Shown: positions 1 through 5,842 of the stretch, one piece after another
How the letters are laid out: the number at the start of each line of letters is the position of its first letter
Position numbering within the stretch: the stretch's first letter is position 1
NCBI GenBank assembly: GCA_023386365.1
Contig: JAEWJX010000019.1
Coordinates: 1-15,373 of the forward strand
Direction of reading: 5' to 3'
DNA: 15,373 nt
From: Actinomycetes bacterium
Lineage (GTDB): Bacteria > Actinomycetota > Actinomycetes > Actinomycetales > Microbacteriaceae
Notes under the pieces: model-generated
What the model saw: the letters and a program-made list of their open reading frames with translations, nothing else
What the model was told of the DNA's origin: nothing
The model's database searches: none
Program-made: the position numbers and the translations under genes

Positions 1-106
1 CCGCGAGCAGGTCCGCGAGCTGCTGCTGGGAGTGCACCTGCTCGCGCGTGAGCAGCGCCGCGACGAGCGCCTGGCGCGCCGCCTTCGTCTGCGGCACCGT
101 CGACGC
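1..106 (-). CDS. argR: Arginine repressor ArgR, N-terminal fragment
   Basis: The minus strand from about 106 down to 2 is an open frame of 35 codons. It contains TKAARQALVAALLTREQVHS (codons 7-26) followed by QQQLADLLA, which matches the N-terminal winged-helix domain of ArgR: basic Arg-Gln-Ala start, long hydrophobic helix, then V-x-S-Q-x-x-L-A-x-L-L. ArgR is the arginine-responsive DNA-binding repressor of arginine biosynthesis. The gene runs off the left edge, and its start codon is not visible because the frame enters the G/C-only tract; an internal GTG at 97-95 is the only start-like codon seen. ArgR genes usually sit in arginine biosynthesis operons, so its place beside a HIT gene is odd and the join may be artificial. 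Family assignment rests on a short fragment. Confidence 0.6.
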
Positions 107-160
107 CCCCCCCCCCGGCGCGGGCGCCCGGGCGCCCCGCCCCCCCCCCGCCGCCGCCGG
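104..160. other. G/C-only low-complexity tract, probable assembly artefact
   Basis: These 57 bases contain only G and C. They include an 11-C run (106-116), a 10-C run (140-149) and a 16-bp perfect palindrome (GGGCGCCCGGGCGCCC, 122-137). No other junction in the window looks like this except the poly-G right end. The tract separates the argR-like fragment from the HIT promoter and replaces the expected -35 region. It may be a bad join or low-quality sequence. A real, very stable GC hairpin between divergent genes is the alternative. Confidence 0.6.
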
Positions 161-166
161 TAGCCT
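161..166 (+). promoter_or_regulatory. -10 box of the HIT gene, leaderless type
   Basis: TAGCCT fits the actinobacterial TAnnnT -10 consensus and ends exactly 7 nt before the ATG at 174, which would place transcription start at or next to the start codon. No Shine-Dalgarno sequence is present. Any -35 element would fall in the G/C-only tract and cannot be judged. Confidence 0.6.
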
Positions 167-173
167 GGTGCCG

Positions 174-740
174 ATGATGCAGGACTACGACGGCACCGAC
201 TACCCGGACGCGGAACCGTCCACCTCGTTCGCGGGTGTGCCCGACGGCTTCGCTCGGTTGTGGACGCCGCACCGCATCGCCTACATCGAGCAGGGCGGCG
301 GTGCGCCCGGCGACGCCTGCGTCTTCTGCACGGCGCCGACCCTCACGGATGAAGAGGGCCTGATCGTGCACCGCGGCGCACTCGCGTACGCGCTGCTCAA
401 CCTCTTCCCCTACAACAGCGGTCATCTGCTCGTCGTGCCGTACCGGCACATCGCCACCTACGACGAGGCGACGGATGCGGAGGTCGCGGAGATCGGCGCG
501 ATCACCCAGACCGCGATGCGGGTGATTCGGCAGACCTCCCGTGCCGACGGTTTCAACATCGGCATGAATCAGGGAGCCATCGCGGGCGCCGGGATCGCCG
601 GCCACCTGCACCAGCATGTGGTTCCCCGGTGGGCCGCCGACGCGAACTTCTTCCCGATCATCGCGCGCACGAAGGCACTGCCGGTGCTCCTCGGGGAGGC
701 ACGTGAGCAGCTCGCGGCCGCGTGGCCTCAGCGCAGCTGA
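174..740 (+). CDS. HIT-family hydrolase/phosphorylase (Ap4A phosphorylase-like)
   Basis: A 188-residue HIT-domain protein that probably acts on dinucleoside polyphosphates such as Ap4A in the cytoplasm. The HIT motif is H144-L-H146-Q-H148-V-V-P-R-W, with the middle-triad histidine as the expected nucleophile. A CVFC pair at 49-52 is typical of HIT proteins with a structural metal site. The segments LLNLFPYNSGHLLVVPYRH and DGFNIGMNQG match the mycobacterial Rv2613c type. I chose the ATG at 174 (177 is an adjacent alternative) because TAGCCT lies 7 nt upstream; a longer frame back to 48 would read through the artefactual C-rich tract. Its 3' end overlaps convergent pdxY by 13 bp. In related actinobacteria this gene usually follows thrS, which is not seen here. 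The exact substrate is inference from the family. Confidence 0.85.
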   Translation: MMQDYDGTDYPDAEPSTSFAGVPDGFARLWTPHRIAYIEQGGGAPGDACVFCTAPTLTDEEGLIVHRGALAYALLNLFPYNSGHLLVVPYRHIATYDEATDAEVAEIGAITQTAMRVIRQTSRADGFNIGMNQGAIAGAGIAGHLHQHVVPRWAADANFFPIIARTKALPVLLGEAREQLAAAWPQRS

Positions 741-1591
741 CGCACTTCGAACTGCATGCGGGGGTGGGCGTAGAACTCCTGCGACTCGACGAGCTGGAGT
801 TCGCGTTCGCCTGACTCGTGCGTCGTGCGCAGCAGGTCGAACACGCTCGAGGTGGTGCGCGCGAGGGCCTCGGCCGCGCTTCCGGTCTCGCGGTAGTGCG
901 CGGTGAAGAGCGCGGCGGTGACGTCTCCGGACCCGTTCGCCTTCATCGGCAGCAACGGCGTCTGCACGATCCAGGCGCCCGCGTCGTCGACGACGAGCAT
1001 CTCGATCGTGCCGTCTTCCCGATCCGGACGTTCGACGCTGGTGACGAGGATCGTGCGGGGCCCCATGGCGCGCGCCGCGTCCGCGGATGCGAGGGTCGAC
1101 TCGATGCTGTCGGGTTCGGTGCCGGTGAGGAACCCGAGTTCGAACTGGTTGGGGGTGATGATGTCGGCGACGGGGACGACTCGTTCCCGCAGCAGCACGG
1201 GGATCGCGGGTGCGACGAAGCACCCCGACTTGGCGTTGCCCATCACCGGGTCGCACGCGTAGACCGCTGCCGGGTTCGCCGCCTTCACGCGGGCGACGGC
1301 GTCGATGATCACCTCGGCGATGCCCTCCCCGCCCTGGTAGCCGGAGAGCACGGCGTCGATCTGCGGGAACACGCCGCGGTCTTCGATGCCGGCGATCACG
1401 TCGCGCACGTCGTCGGGGGAGATGAGCGGACCGCGCCACGCCCCGTACCCGGTGTGGTTCGAGAAGTTCACCGTGTACACCGGAAGAACCTCGACCCCGA
1501 TCCGCTGAAGAGGGAACACGGCGGCGGAGTTTCCGACATGGCCGTAGGCGACCGCGGACTGGATCGAGAGGATCTTCACCCGGTCGATCAT
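728..1591 (-). CDS. pdxY: Pyridoxal kinase PdxY
   Basis: Cytoplasmic ribokinase-fold enzyme that phosphorylates pyridoxal (and probably related vitamers) with ATP in the vitamin B6 salvage pathway. The protein is 287 residues, the same length as E. coli PdxY. Recognisable parts are the N-terminal KILSIQSAVAYGHVGNSAA, the vitamer-binding region VNFSNHTGYG (41-50), SGYQG (83-87), CDPVMGN (113-119) with a downstream lid cysteine C124, ITPNQFE (145-151), and the phosphate-binding GSGD (220-223) with D223 as catalytic base. The start ATG (1591-1589) gives a family-like N-terminus but has no clear Shine-Dalgarno sequence. The gene is divergent from pdxST across 65 bp, so salvage and de novo PLP synthesis share one intergenic region. 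Its 3' end overlaps the HIT gene by 13 bp. Confidence 0.9.
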   Translation of the reverse strand: MIDRVKILSIQSAVAYGHVGNSAAVFPLQRIGVEVLPVYTVNFSNHTGYGAWRGPLISPDDVRDVIAGIEDRGVFPQIDAVLSGYQGGEGIAEVIIDAVARVKAANPAAVYACDPVMGNAKSGCFVAPAIPVLLRERVVPVADIITPNQFELGFLTGTEPDSIESTLASADAARAMGPRTILVTSVERPDREDGTIEMLVVDDAGAWIVQTPLLPMKANGSGDVTAALFTAHYRETGSAAEALARTTSSVFDLLRTTHESGERELQLVESQEFYAHPRMQFEVRQLR

Positions 1592-1615
1592 GCCACCGTC
1601 GCGCCCGTGGCTCAG

Positions 1616-1642
1616 AGCGGCATCCGCGGCATCTGCGGGGTC
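1616..1642 (+). repeat. Three tandem 9-bp repeats upstream of pdxS
   Basis: AGCGGCATC (1616-1624), CGCGGCATC (1625-1633) and TGCGGGGTC (1634-1642) follow one another without gaps and end one base before the pdxS -10 box. Units 1 and 2 agree at 8 of 9 positions; unit 3 diverges. The placement is that of an operator overlapping the -35 region. MocR-type PdxR regulators bind repeats in pdxST promoters in other bacteria, so a B6-responsive regulator is a reasonable guess, but no pdxR is in the window. Confidence 0.4.
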
Positions 1643-1643
1643 G

Positions 1644-1649
1644 TAGGAT
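1644..1649 (+). promoter_or_regulatory. -10 box of pdxS, leaderless type
   Basis: TAGGAT ends 7 nt before the pdxS ATG (1657), so transcription would start at the start codon. The caveat is that AGGA inside this hexamer could instead serve as a Shine-Dalgarno sequence 8 nt upstream of the ATG. No TTGACA-like -35 is visible; that space is taken by 9-bp direct repeats. Confidence 0.55.
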
Positions 1650-1656
1650 TTCGTGC

Positions 1657-2571
1657 ATGAGCACCCCCGAATCCGGTTCCACCTCCGCCACCCTCCTCGG
1701 CACCGACCGCGTCAAGCGCGGCCTGGCCGAGATGCTCAAGGGCGGCGTGATCATGGATGTCGTGACCGCCGAGCAGGCGCGGATCGCCGAAGACGCCGGA
1801 GCCGTCGCCGTGATGGCGCTGGAGCGTGTGCCCGCCGACATCCGTGCTCAGGGCGGTGTGGCGCGCATGAGCGACCCCGACCTCATCGACGACATCATCG
1901 CGTCGGTCTCGATCCCGGTGATGGCGAAGGCGCGCATCGGCCACTTCGTCGAGGCGCAGGTGCTGCAGGCTCTCGGCGTCGACTACATCGACGAGTCGGA
2001 GGTGCTGTCTCCGGCCGACTACGTCAACCACATCGACAAGTGGCAGTTCACGACCCCGTTCGTGTGCGGCGCCACCAACCTCGGCGAGGCGCTGCGTCGC
2101 ATCACCGAGGGGGCAGCCATGATCCGCTCGAAGGGCGAAGCCGGTACCGGCGACGTCTCCGAGGCGACCAAGCACATCCGCACCATCACGTCCGAGATCA
2201 ACGTTCTGCGGTCGAAGACGAAGGACGAGCTCTACGTGGCCGCGAAGGAGCTGCAGGCGCCGTACGACCTGGTCGCCGAGATCGCGGAGACGGGCAAGCT
2301 GCCGGTCGTCCTGTTCACGGCGGGCGGCGTCGCCACCCCCGCGGACGCCGCCCTCATGATGCAGCTGGGCGCGGACGGCGTGTTCGTCGGGTCTGGCATC
2401 TTCAAGTCGGGTGAGCCCGCGAAGCGCGCCGCTGCGATCGTGAAGGCCACCACCTTCTTCGACGACCCCGCCGTCATCGCGGACGCGTCCCGCGGTCTCG
2501 GTGAGGCGATGGTCGGAATCAACGTCGCCGACCTCGCGGCCCCGCACCGTCTCGCCGAGCGTGGCTGGTAG
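1657..2571 (+). CDS. pdxS: Pyridoxal 5'-phosphate synthase subunit PdxS
   Basis: Synthase subunit of the ribose-5-phosphate-dependent PLP pathway. With ammonia from PdxT it condenses ribose 5-phosphate and glyceraldehyde 3-phosphate into PLP; the family forms a 12-mer of TIM barrels carrying 12 PdxT subunits. The 304 residues match the family length. All catalytic landmarks are present with a uniform +10 offset from B. subtilis: D34 (VIMDV), the imine-forming lysine K91 (MAKARIGH) and the swinging lysine K159 (IRSKGEAGTGD). FTAGGVATPADAA (220-232) and GVFVGSGIFKS (241-251) form the phosphate-binding end of the barrel. The ATG at 1657 follows a TAGGAT box. The last 11 nt overlap pdxT, implying translational coupling and matched subunit output. 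Confidence 0.97.
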   Translation: MSTPESGSTSATLLGTDRVKRGLAEMLKGGVIMDVVTAEQARIAEDAGAVAVMALERVPADIRAQGGVARMSDPDLIDDIIASVSIPVMAKARIGHFVEAQVLQALGVDYIDESEVLSPADYVNHIDKWQFTTPFVCGATNLGEALRRITEGAAMIRSKGEAGTGDVSEATKHIRTITSEINVLRSKTKDELYVAAKELQAPYDLVAEIAETGKLPVVLFTAGGVATPADAALMMQLGADGVFVGSGIFKSGEPAKRAAAIVKATTFFDDPAVIADASRGLGEAMVGINVADLAAPHRLAERGW

Positions 2572-3160
2572 CAGTCCGCGCGTCGGCGTCCTCGCCCTGC
2601 AGGGCGACGTGCGCGAACACCTGAACGTTCTGCGCGAACTCGGTGCCGACGCCGTTCCCGTGCGTCGGCCGTCGGAGCTCGAGGGTGTGGCCGGGTTGAT
2701 CATCCCCGGCGGCGAGTCGAGTGTCATCGACAAGCTGACCCGCATGTTCGGCGTTGCCGAGCCCCTGCGGGAGCGGATCGCCGGGGGGATGCCGGTCTAC
2801 GGCACCTGCGCCGGCCTCATCATGCTGGCGGACACCATCCTGGATGCGATCGGCGGGCAGCAGAGTCTGGGCGGGCTCGACGTCGCCGTGCGGCGGAACG
2901 CGTTCGGCAACCAGAACGACTCCTTCGAGACCGACATCCCGTTCCCGGAGCTGGGGGAGCGGCCGGTGCACGCGGTCTTCATCCGTGCGCCCGTCGTCGA
3001 GTCGGTGGGCCCGGCGGCGTCCGTTCTCGGCGCACTGCCCGATGGTCGGATCGTTGCCGTCGAGCAGGGCAACGTGCTCGGCACCTCGTTCCACCCGGAG
3101 GTGACGGGGGAGTTGCGGTTCCACCGGCGCTTCCTCGATCGCGTGCGCGACGCGGCCTGA
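2561..3160 (+). CDS. pdxT: Pyridoxal 5'-phosphate synthase glutaminase subunit PdxT
   Basis: Class I glutamine amidotransferase that releases ammonia from glutamine and channels it to PdxS. From the GTG at 2561 it has 199 residues, close to the roughly 196 usual for the family. The triad is visible as C83 (YGTCAG), H178 and E180 (SFHPEV); the oxyanion-loop motif PGGES is at 49-53. The N-terminus RVGVLALQGDVREHL is diagnostic. I chose the GTG at 2561 because it gives only a six-residue lead before the conserved first strand; it overlaps the pdxS stop region by 11 nt with no strong ribosome binding site of its own, consistent with coupling to pdxS translation. A frame extension to 2501 would run through pdxS coding sequence and is unlikely. 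Confidence 0.95.
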   Translation: MAGSSPRVGVLALQGDVREHLNVLRELGADAVPVRRPSELEGVAGLIIPGGESSVIDKLTRMFGVAEPLRERIAGGMPVYGTCAGLIMLADTILDAIGGQQSLGGLDVAVRRNAFGNQNDSFETDIPFPELGERPVHAVFIRAPVVESVGPAASVLGALPDGRIVAVEQGNVLGTSFHPEVTGELRFHRRFLDRVRDAA

Positions 3161-3186
3161 GACTCGCGGCGCGTGCCGACTCACGC

Positions 3187-3192
3187 CATGCT
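3187..3192 (+). promoter_or_regulatory. Possible weak -10 box before the two-helix membrane protein gene
   Basis: CATGCT lies 6 nt upstream of the ATG at 3199. It keeps the A at position 2 and the final T of TAnnnT but lacks the first T. No ribosome binding site is seen before this ATG, so leaderless transcription or read-through from pdxT are the options. This call is weak. Confidence 0.25.
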
Positions 3193-3198
3193 GGCGAT

Positions 3199-3849
3199 AT
3201 GGGTCTCTACGCCGACTTCGCCCCCCGCCGCACCCGTCAGATCGTCGCCGACGTGGTCGCGGTGGTCGTCATCGTGGTGTCGATACTGCTCGGCGTCGCC
3301 GTCTCCAGCGCCATCAACGTGCTCGGAGGTGTGTGGGCGCAGCTCGAGCAGGCGGGCGCCGGGTTCGAGGACACGATGGGCGAGATCGGCGAGACGCTCG
3401 GCGACGTCCCGCTGATCGGGGGCGGTATCCGGGGTCCGTTCGACGCGGCGAGCGGTGCCGGAGGATCGCTGGCGGATGCGGGACGCACCGGCCAGGCCGC
3501 CGTCGAGACCCTCGCCACGATCGCGGGCATCGGGGTCGCCCTGCTGCCCATCACGGTCGTCCTGCTGGTGTGGCTGTGGCCGCGCATCCGATTCGTGCGG
3601 CGCTCGGCCGAGACGCGGGCTCTGCTGCGACTCGAGGACGGGGAGGCGATCCTGGCGTTGCGCGCCCTCGACGATGCGACGGCGCGCGAGTTGGCGGCGA
3701 TCTCGCCGCGGGTCGTGCAGGGGTGGAGGGCCGGGGACGGCGCGGTCGTCCATCGGCTCGCCGAACTCGAGGCGCGCGAGGCAGGTGTGCGGCTGCCCGA
3801 GCGCATCGTGGTGGGCGGGTTGCCGGGCGGCACGGGCGCGCCCCGGTAG
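3199..3849 (+). CDS. Uncharacterised two-helix membrane protein
   Basis: I do not recognise this 216-residue protein. It has a short basic N-terminus (RRTRQ), a hydrophobic helix at about 16-39, a 65-residue Gly/Ala-rich loop (about 40-104) with acidic patches and GDVPLIGGGIRGPFD, a second helix at about 105-129, then a basic stop-transfer (PRIRFVRR) and a cytoplasmic tail of about 85 residues rich in Arg, Leu and Glu. The positive-inside rule puts both termini in the cytoplasm and the loop outside. It starts 38 nt after pdxT and its stop codon TAG forms the first three bases of the yebC -10 box. Base composition and codon use match the neighbours, so it looks native. The call as a real gene rests on the coherent helix-loop-helix pattern and fit in the operon; function is unknown. 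Confidence 0.75.
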   Translation: MGLYADFAPRRTRQIVADVVAVVVIVVSILLGVAVSSAINVLGGVWAQLEQAGAGFEDTMGEIGETLGDVPLIGGGIRGPFDAASGAGGSLADAGRTGQAAVETLATIAGIGVALLPITVVLLVWLWPRIRFVRRSAETRALLRLEDGEAILALRALDDATARELAAISPRVVQGWRAGDGAVVHRLAELEAREAGVRLPERIVVGGLPGGTGAPR

Positions 3850-3852
3850 ACT
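3847..3852 (+). promoter_or_regulatory. -10 box of yebC
   Basis: TAGACT matches the TAnnnT -10 consensus and overlaps the stop codon (TAG, 3847-3849) of the preceding gene. Start of transcription would be near 3859-3860, leaving a leader of about 22 nt that carries the yebC ribosome binding site (AGAGGGG, 3871-3877). Confidence 0.55.
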
Positions 3853-3881
3853 GGCCCGCGGATTTCTTCGAGAGGGGCACC

Positions 3882-4643
3882 GTGAGCGGGCATTCCAAGT
3901 GGGCGACGACCAAGCACAAGAAGGCGGTCATCGACGCGCGCCGTGCCAAGTCGTTCGCGAAGCTCATCAAGAACATCGAGGTCGCCGCGAAGATGGGCGG
4001 TGCCGACCTCGCGGGCAACCCGACGCTGTACGACGCCGTGCAGAAGGCGAAGAAGACCTCGGTCCCGAACGACAACATCGACCGCGCCATCAAGCGTGGT
4101 GCCGGCATCTCGGGCGAGGCCGTCGATTACCAGAACATCATGTACGAGGCGTACGGCCCGAACGGCGTCGCGCTGCTGGTCGAGTGCCTCACCGACAACA
4201 AGAACCGCGCCGCCGCCGAGGTGCGAACGGCACTCAGCCGTAACGGTGCGACCCTCGCCGACCCGGGTTCGGTGTCGTACAACTTCGCGCGCAAGGGCGT
4301 CATCTCCATCACGAAGACCGACGGCGTGACCGAGGACGCGATCCTCGAGGCGGTCATGGAGGCAGGCGTCGAGGACGTCGTCGACCAGGGCGGCGGATTC
4401 GAGGTCATCACCGACCCGAGCGAACTCGTGGCGGCGCGTACCGCCCTCGTCGATGCCGGACTCGACTACGACTCCGCCGAGGCGGAATTCGTGCCGAGCC
4501 TGAAGGTCGAGGTGGACCTCGAGACCGCGAAGAAGGTGTTCCGCATCATCGACGCACTCGAAGACAGCGACGACGTGCAGAACGTCTTCAGCAACTTCGA
4601 CATCCCGGCCGACGTGCAGGCCGAGCTCGACGCCGAGGACTGA
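3882..4643 (+). CDS. yebC: YebC/TACO1-family regulatory protein
   Basis: A cytoplasmic protein of 253 residues, full length for the YebC family. Family members have been described as DNA-binding regulators and as factors that help ribosomes through difficult stretches; which applies here cannot be read from the sequence. The diagnostic N-terminus is MSGHSKWATTKHKKAVIDARRAK, followed by NPTLYDAVQKAK, VPNDNIDRAIKRG, YEAYGPNGVALLVECLTDNKNR and the C-terminal NVFSNFDIP. The start is the GTG at 3882, preceded by AGAGGGG; the longer open frame upstream is the antecedent reading of another gene in a different frame. YebC immediately upstream of ruvCAB is a very common arrangement. A TAGACT -10 box inside the end of the previous gene gives it its own promoter. 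It is followed by ruvC with 2-23 nt between, depending on the ruvC start. Confidence 0.95.
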   Translation: MSGHSKWATTKHKKAVIDARRAKSFAKLIKNIEVAAKMGGADLAGNPTLYDAVQKAKKTSVPNDNIDRAIKRGAGISGEAVDYQNIMYEAYGPNGVALLVECLTDNKNRAAAEVRTALSRNGATLADPGSVSYNFARKGVISITKTDGVTEDAILEAVMEAGVEDVVDQGGGFEVITDPSELVAARTALVDAGLDYDSAEAEFVPSLKVEVDLETAKKVFRIIDALEDSDDVQNVFSNFDIPADVQAELDAED

Positions 4644-4666
4644 GCATCTCCGGCGGCGCGCTCCGC

Positions 4667-5227
4667 GTGCTCGGGATCGACCCCGGGCTCACCCGGTGCG
4701 GGGTCGGCATCGTCGATGTCTTCCCGGACCGTCGTGTGGCGCTCGTGCATGTGGGCGTCATTCGCAGTTCGCCTGACGCAGACCTGTCGCAGCGGCTGCT
4801 CGCCGTGTCGCACGGTATCCGGGATGCGATCGCCGAGTTCGCACCGCACGCGGTCGCGGTGGAGCGGGTCTTCGCTCAGCACAATCTCCGAACGGTGATG
4901 GGCACCGCGCAGGCGAGCGGCATCGCCCTGGTGAGCGCCGCGGAGAGCGGCCTGCCGGTCGCCCTGCACACTCCGAGCGAGGTCAAGGCCGCGATCACCG
5001 GCTACGGAGCGGCGGACAAGGCGCAGGTGGGCGCCATGGTGGCTCGGGTGCTGGGGCTGTCCGAGATCCCGAAGCCGGCTGACGCCGCCGACGCCCTCGC
5101 GCTGGCGATCTGCCACGGCTGGCGGGGTGGGGCGACCGCGCCGGACGCCGGGGCCACGGGCGGACTCACCCCCGCGCAACGGGCGTGGCGCGCCGCCGAG
5201 AAGTCGGTCGCGAAACGTAGACTCTAG
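4667..5227 (+). CDS. ruvC: Holliday junction resolvase RuvC
   Basis: Dimeric endonuclease that cuts Holliday junctions after RuvAB branch migration. The RNase H-like active site is complete: D5 (GIDPG), E66 (VAVERVF), D139 and D142 (KPADAADALALA). The 186 residues are within family range, with an Arg/Lys-rich tail (AEKSVAKRRL). The start is uncertain. The GTG at 4667 is the nearest canonical codon but has no ribosome binding site and trims the first beta strand to M-L-G-I-D. A good ribosome binding site (GAGGA, 4635-4639) instead points at in-frame ATC at 4646, which would add seven residues (ISGGALR) before the codon at 4667. A CTG at 4640 overlapping the yebC stop is another option. The gene ends 3 nt before ruvA, and its last codons contain the ruvA -10 box. 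Confidence 0.93.
   Translation: MLGIDPGLTRCGVGIVDVFPDRRVALVHVGVIRSSPDADLSQRLLAVSHGIRDAIAEFAPHAVAVERVFAQHNLRTVMGTAQASGIALVSAAESGLPVALHTPSEVKAAITGYGAADKAQVGAMVARVLGLSEIPKPADAADALALAICHGWRGGATAPDAGATGGLTPAQRAWRAAEKSVAKRRL
5218..5223 (+). promoter_or_regulatory. -10 box of ruvA, leaderless type
   Basis: TAGACT lies within the last codons of ruvC and ends exactly 7 nt before the ruvA ATG (5231). Start of transcription would coincide with the start codon. There is no Shine-Dalgarno sequence before ruvA (CTAGAAC only), which supports leaderless expression of ruvAB in addition to read-through from ruvC. Confidence 0.6.
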
Positions 5228-5230
5228 AAC

Positions 5231-5842
5231 ATGATTTCGAGTCTCCGGGGTACGGTCGTGCATCTCTCCGGGGGCGCTGCGGTGATCGACGTCGGGGGAG
5301 TCGGCATGAGTGTCGCTCTCACGCCGGGTCATGCTCTCACCCTCCGCACCGGAGCGGAGGCGTTCGTGCACACGGCTCTCGTCGTGCGCGAAGACGATCT
5401 GAGCCTCTACGGATTCGCGACGCGTGAAGAGCTCGAGCTCTTCGACCTGCTCCGCGGGGTGTCGGGTGTCGGCCCCAAGTCGGCACTCGGGGTGCTCGCG
5501 CAGCTGTCGCCCGATGAGGTCGCTCGCGCGGTCGCAGCCGACGACGACGGGCCCTTCCGCAAGGTGTCGGGCATCGGCCCCAAGACGGCCAAGCTCATCA
5601 CCATCTCTCTCGCCGGCAAGCTCGCGCCGCCGGCCGCGGCACGTCCCGGCGTCACGATCGTCGCGCCGGACTCGGATGTCGTGACCGCGCTCGTCGGCCT
5701 CGGCTGGCCCGAGAAGGTGGCCGCGGCCGCGGTGTCCGATCTGCTCGACGAGTTGGGCGACGCGGCGCCCGGCGACGTGCCCGCGTTGCTGCGCCTTGCG
5801 CTCTCGCGGCTGGGTCCGCAGCGGGCGGGGGTCCGCGCATGA
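5231..5842 (+). CDS. ruvA: Holliday junction branch migration protein RuvA
   Basis: Tetrameric Holliday-junction-binding subunit that loads the RuvB motor. The 203-residue protein has the usual three domains: an N-terminal OB-fold (MISSLRGTVV... to about 65), a middle domain with two helix-hairpin-helix motifs (GVSGVGPKSA, 76-85; VSGIGPKTAK, 112-121) that grip the DNA backbone, and after an Ala/Pro-rich linker (132-150) a C-terminal three-helix domain (from DVVTALVGLGWPEKVA) that contacts RuvB. The ATG at 5231 is fixed by the conserved first residues and sits 3 nt after the ruvC stop with a TAGACT box upstream. The 3' end overlaps ruvB by ATGA, so the two subunits are translationally coupled. 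Confidence 0.97.
   Translation: MISSLRGTVVHLSGGAAVIDVGGVGMSVALTPGHALTLRTGAEAFVHTALVVREDDLSLYGFATREELELFDLLRGVSGVGPKSALGVLAQLSPDEVARAVAADDDGPFRKVSGIGPKTAKLITISLAGKLAPPAAARPGVTIVAPDSDVVTALVGLGWPEKVAAAAVSDLLDELGDAAPGDVPALLRLALSRLGPQRAGVRA

Noticed and set aside
122..137. 16-bp perfect palindrome as an operator for divergent argR and HIT genes
   Set aside because: It lies within G/C-only sequence flanked by long C runs where self-complementary words arise easily and the sequence itself is doubtful.
48..173. Upstream extension of the HIT protein to an ATG at 48
   Set aside because: The added 42 residues read through the argR-like fragment and the G/C-only tract, giving a Pro/Ala/Gly string unlike HIT N-termini. 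The ATG at 174 has a well-placed -10 box.
3840..3878. GCCCC/GGGGC pair flanking the yebC -10 box, similar in layout to the rel element
   Set aside because: Only 5 bp pair across a 29-nt loop in G+C-rich DNA, which is easily due to chance.
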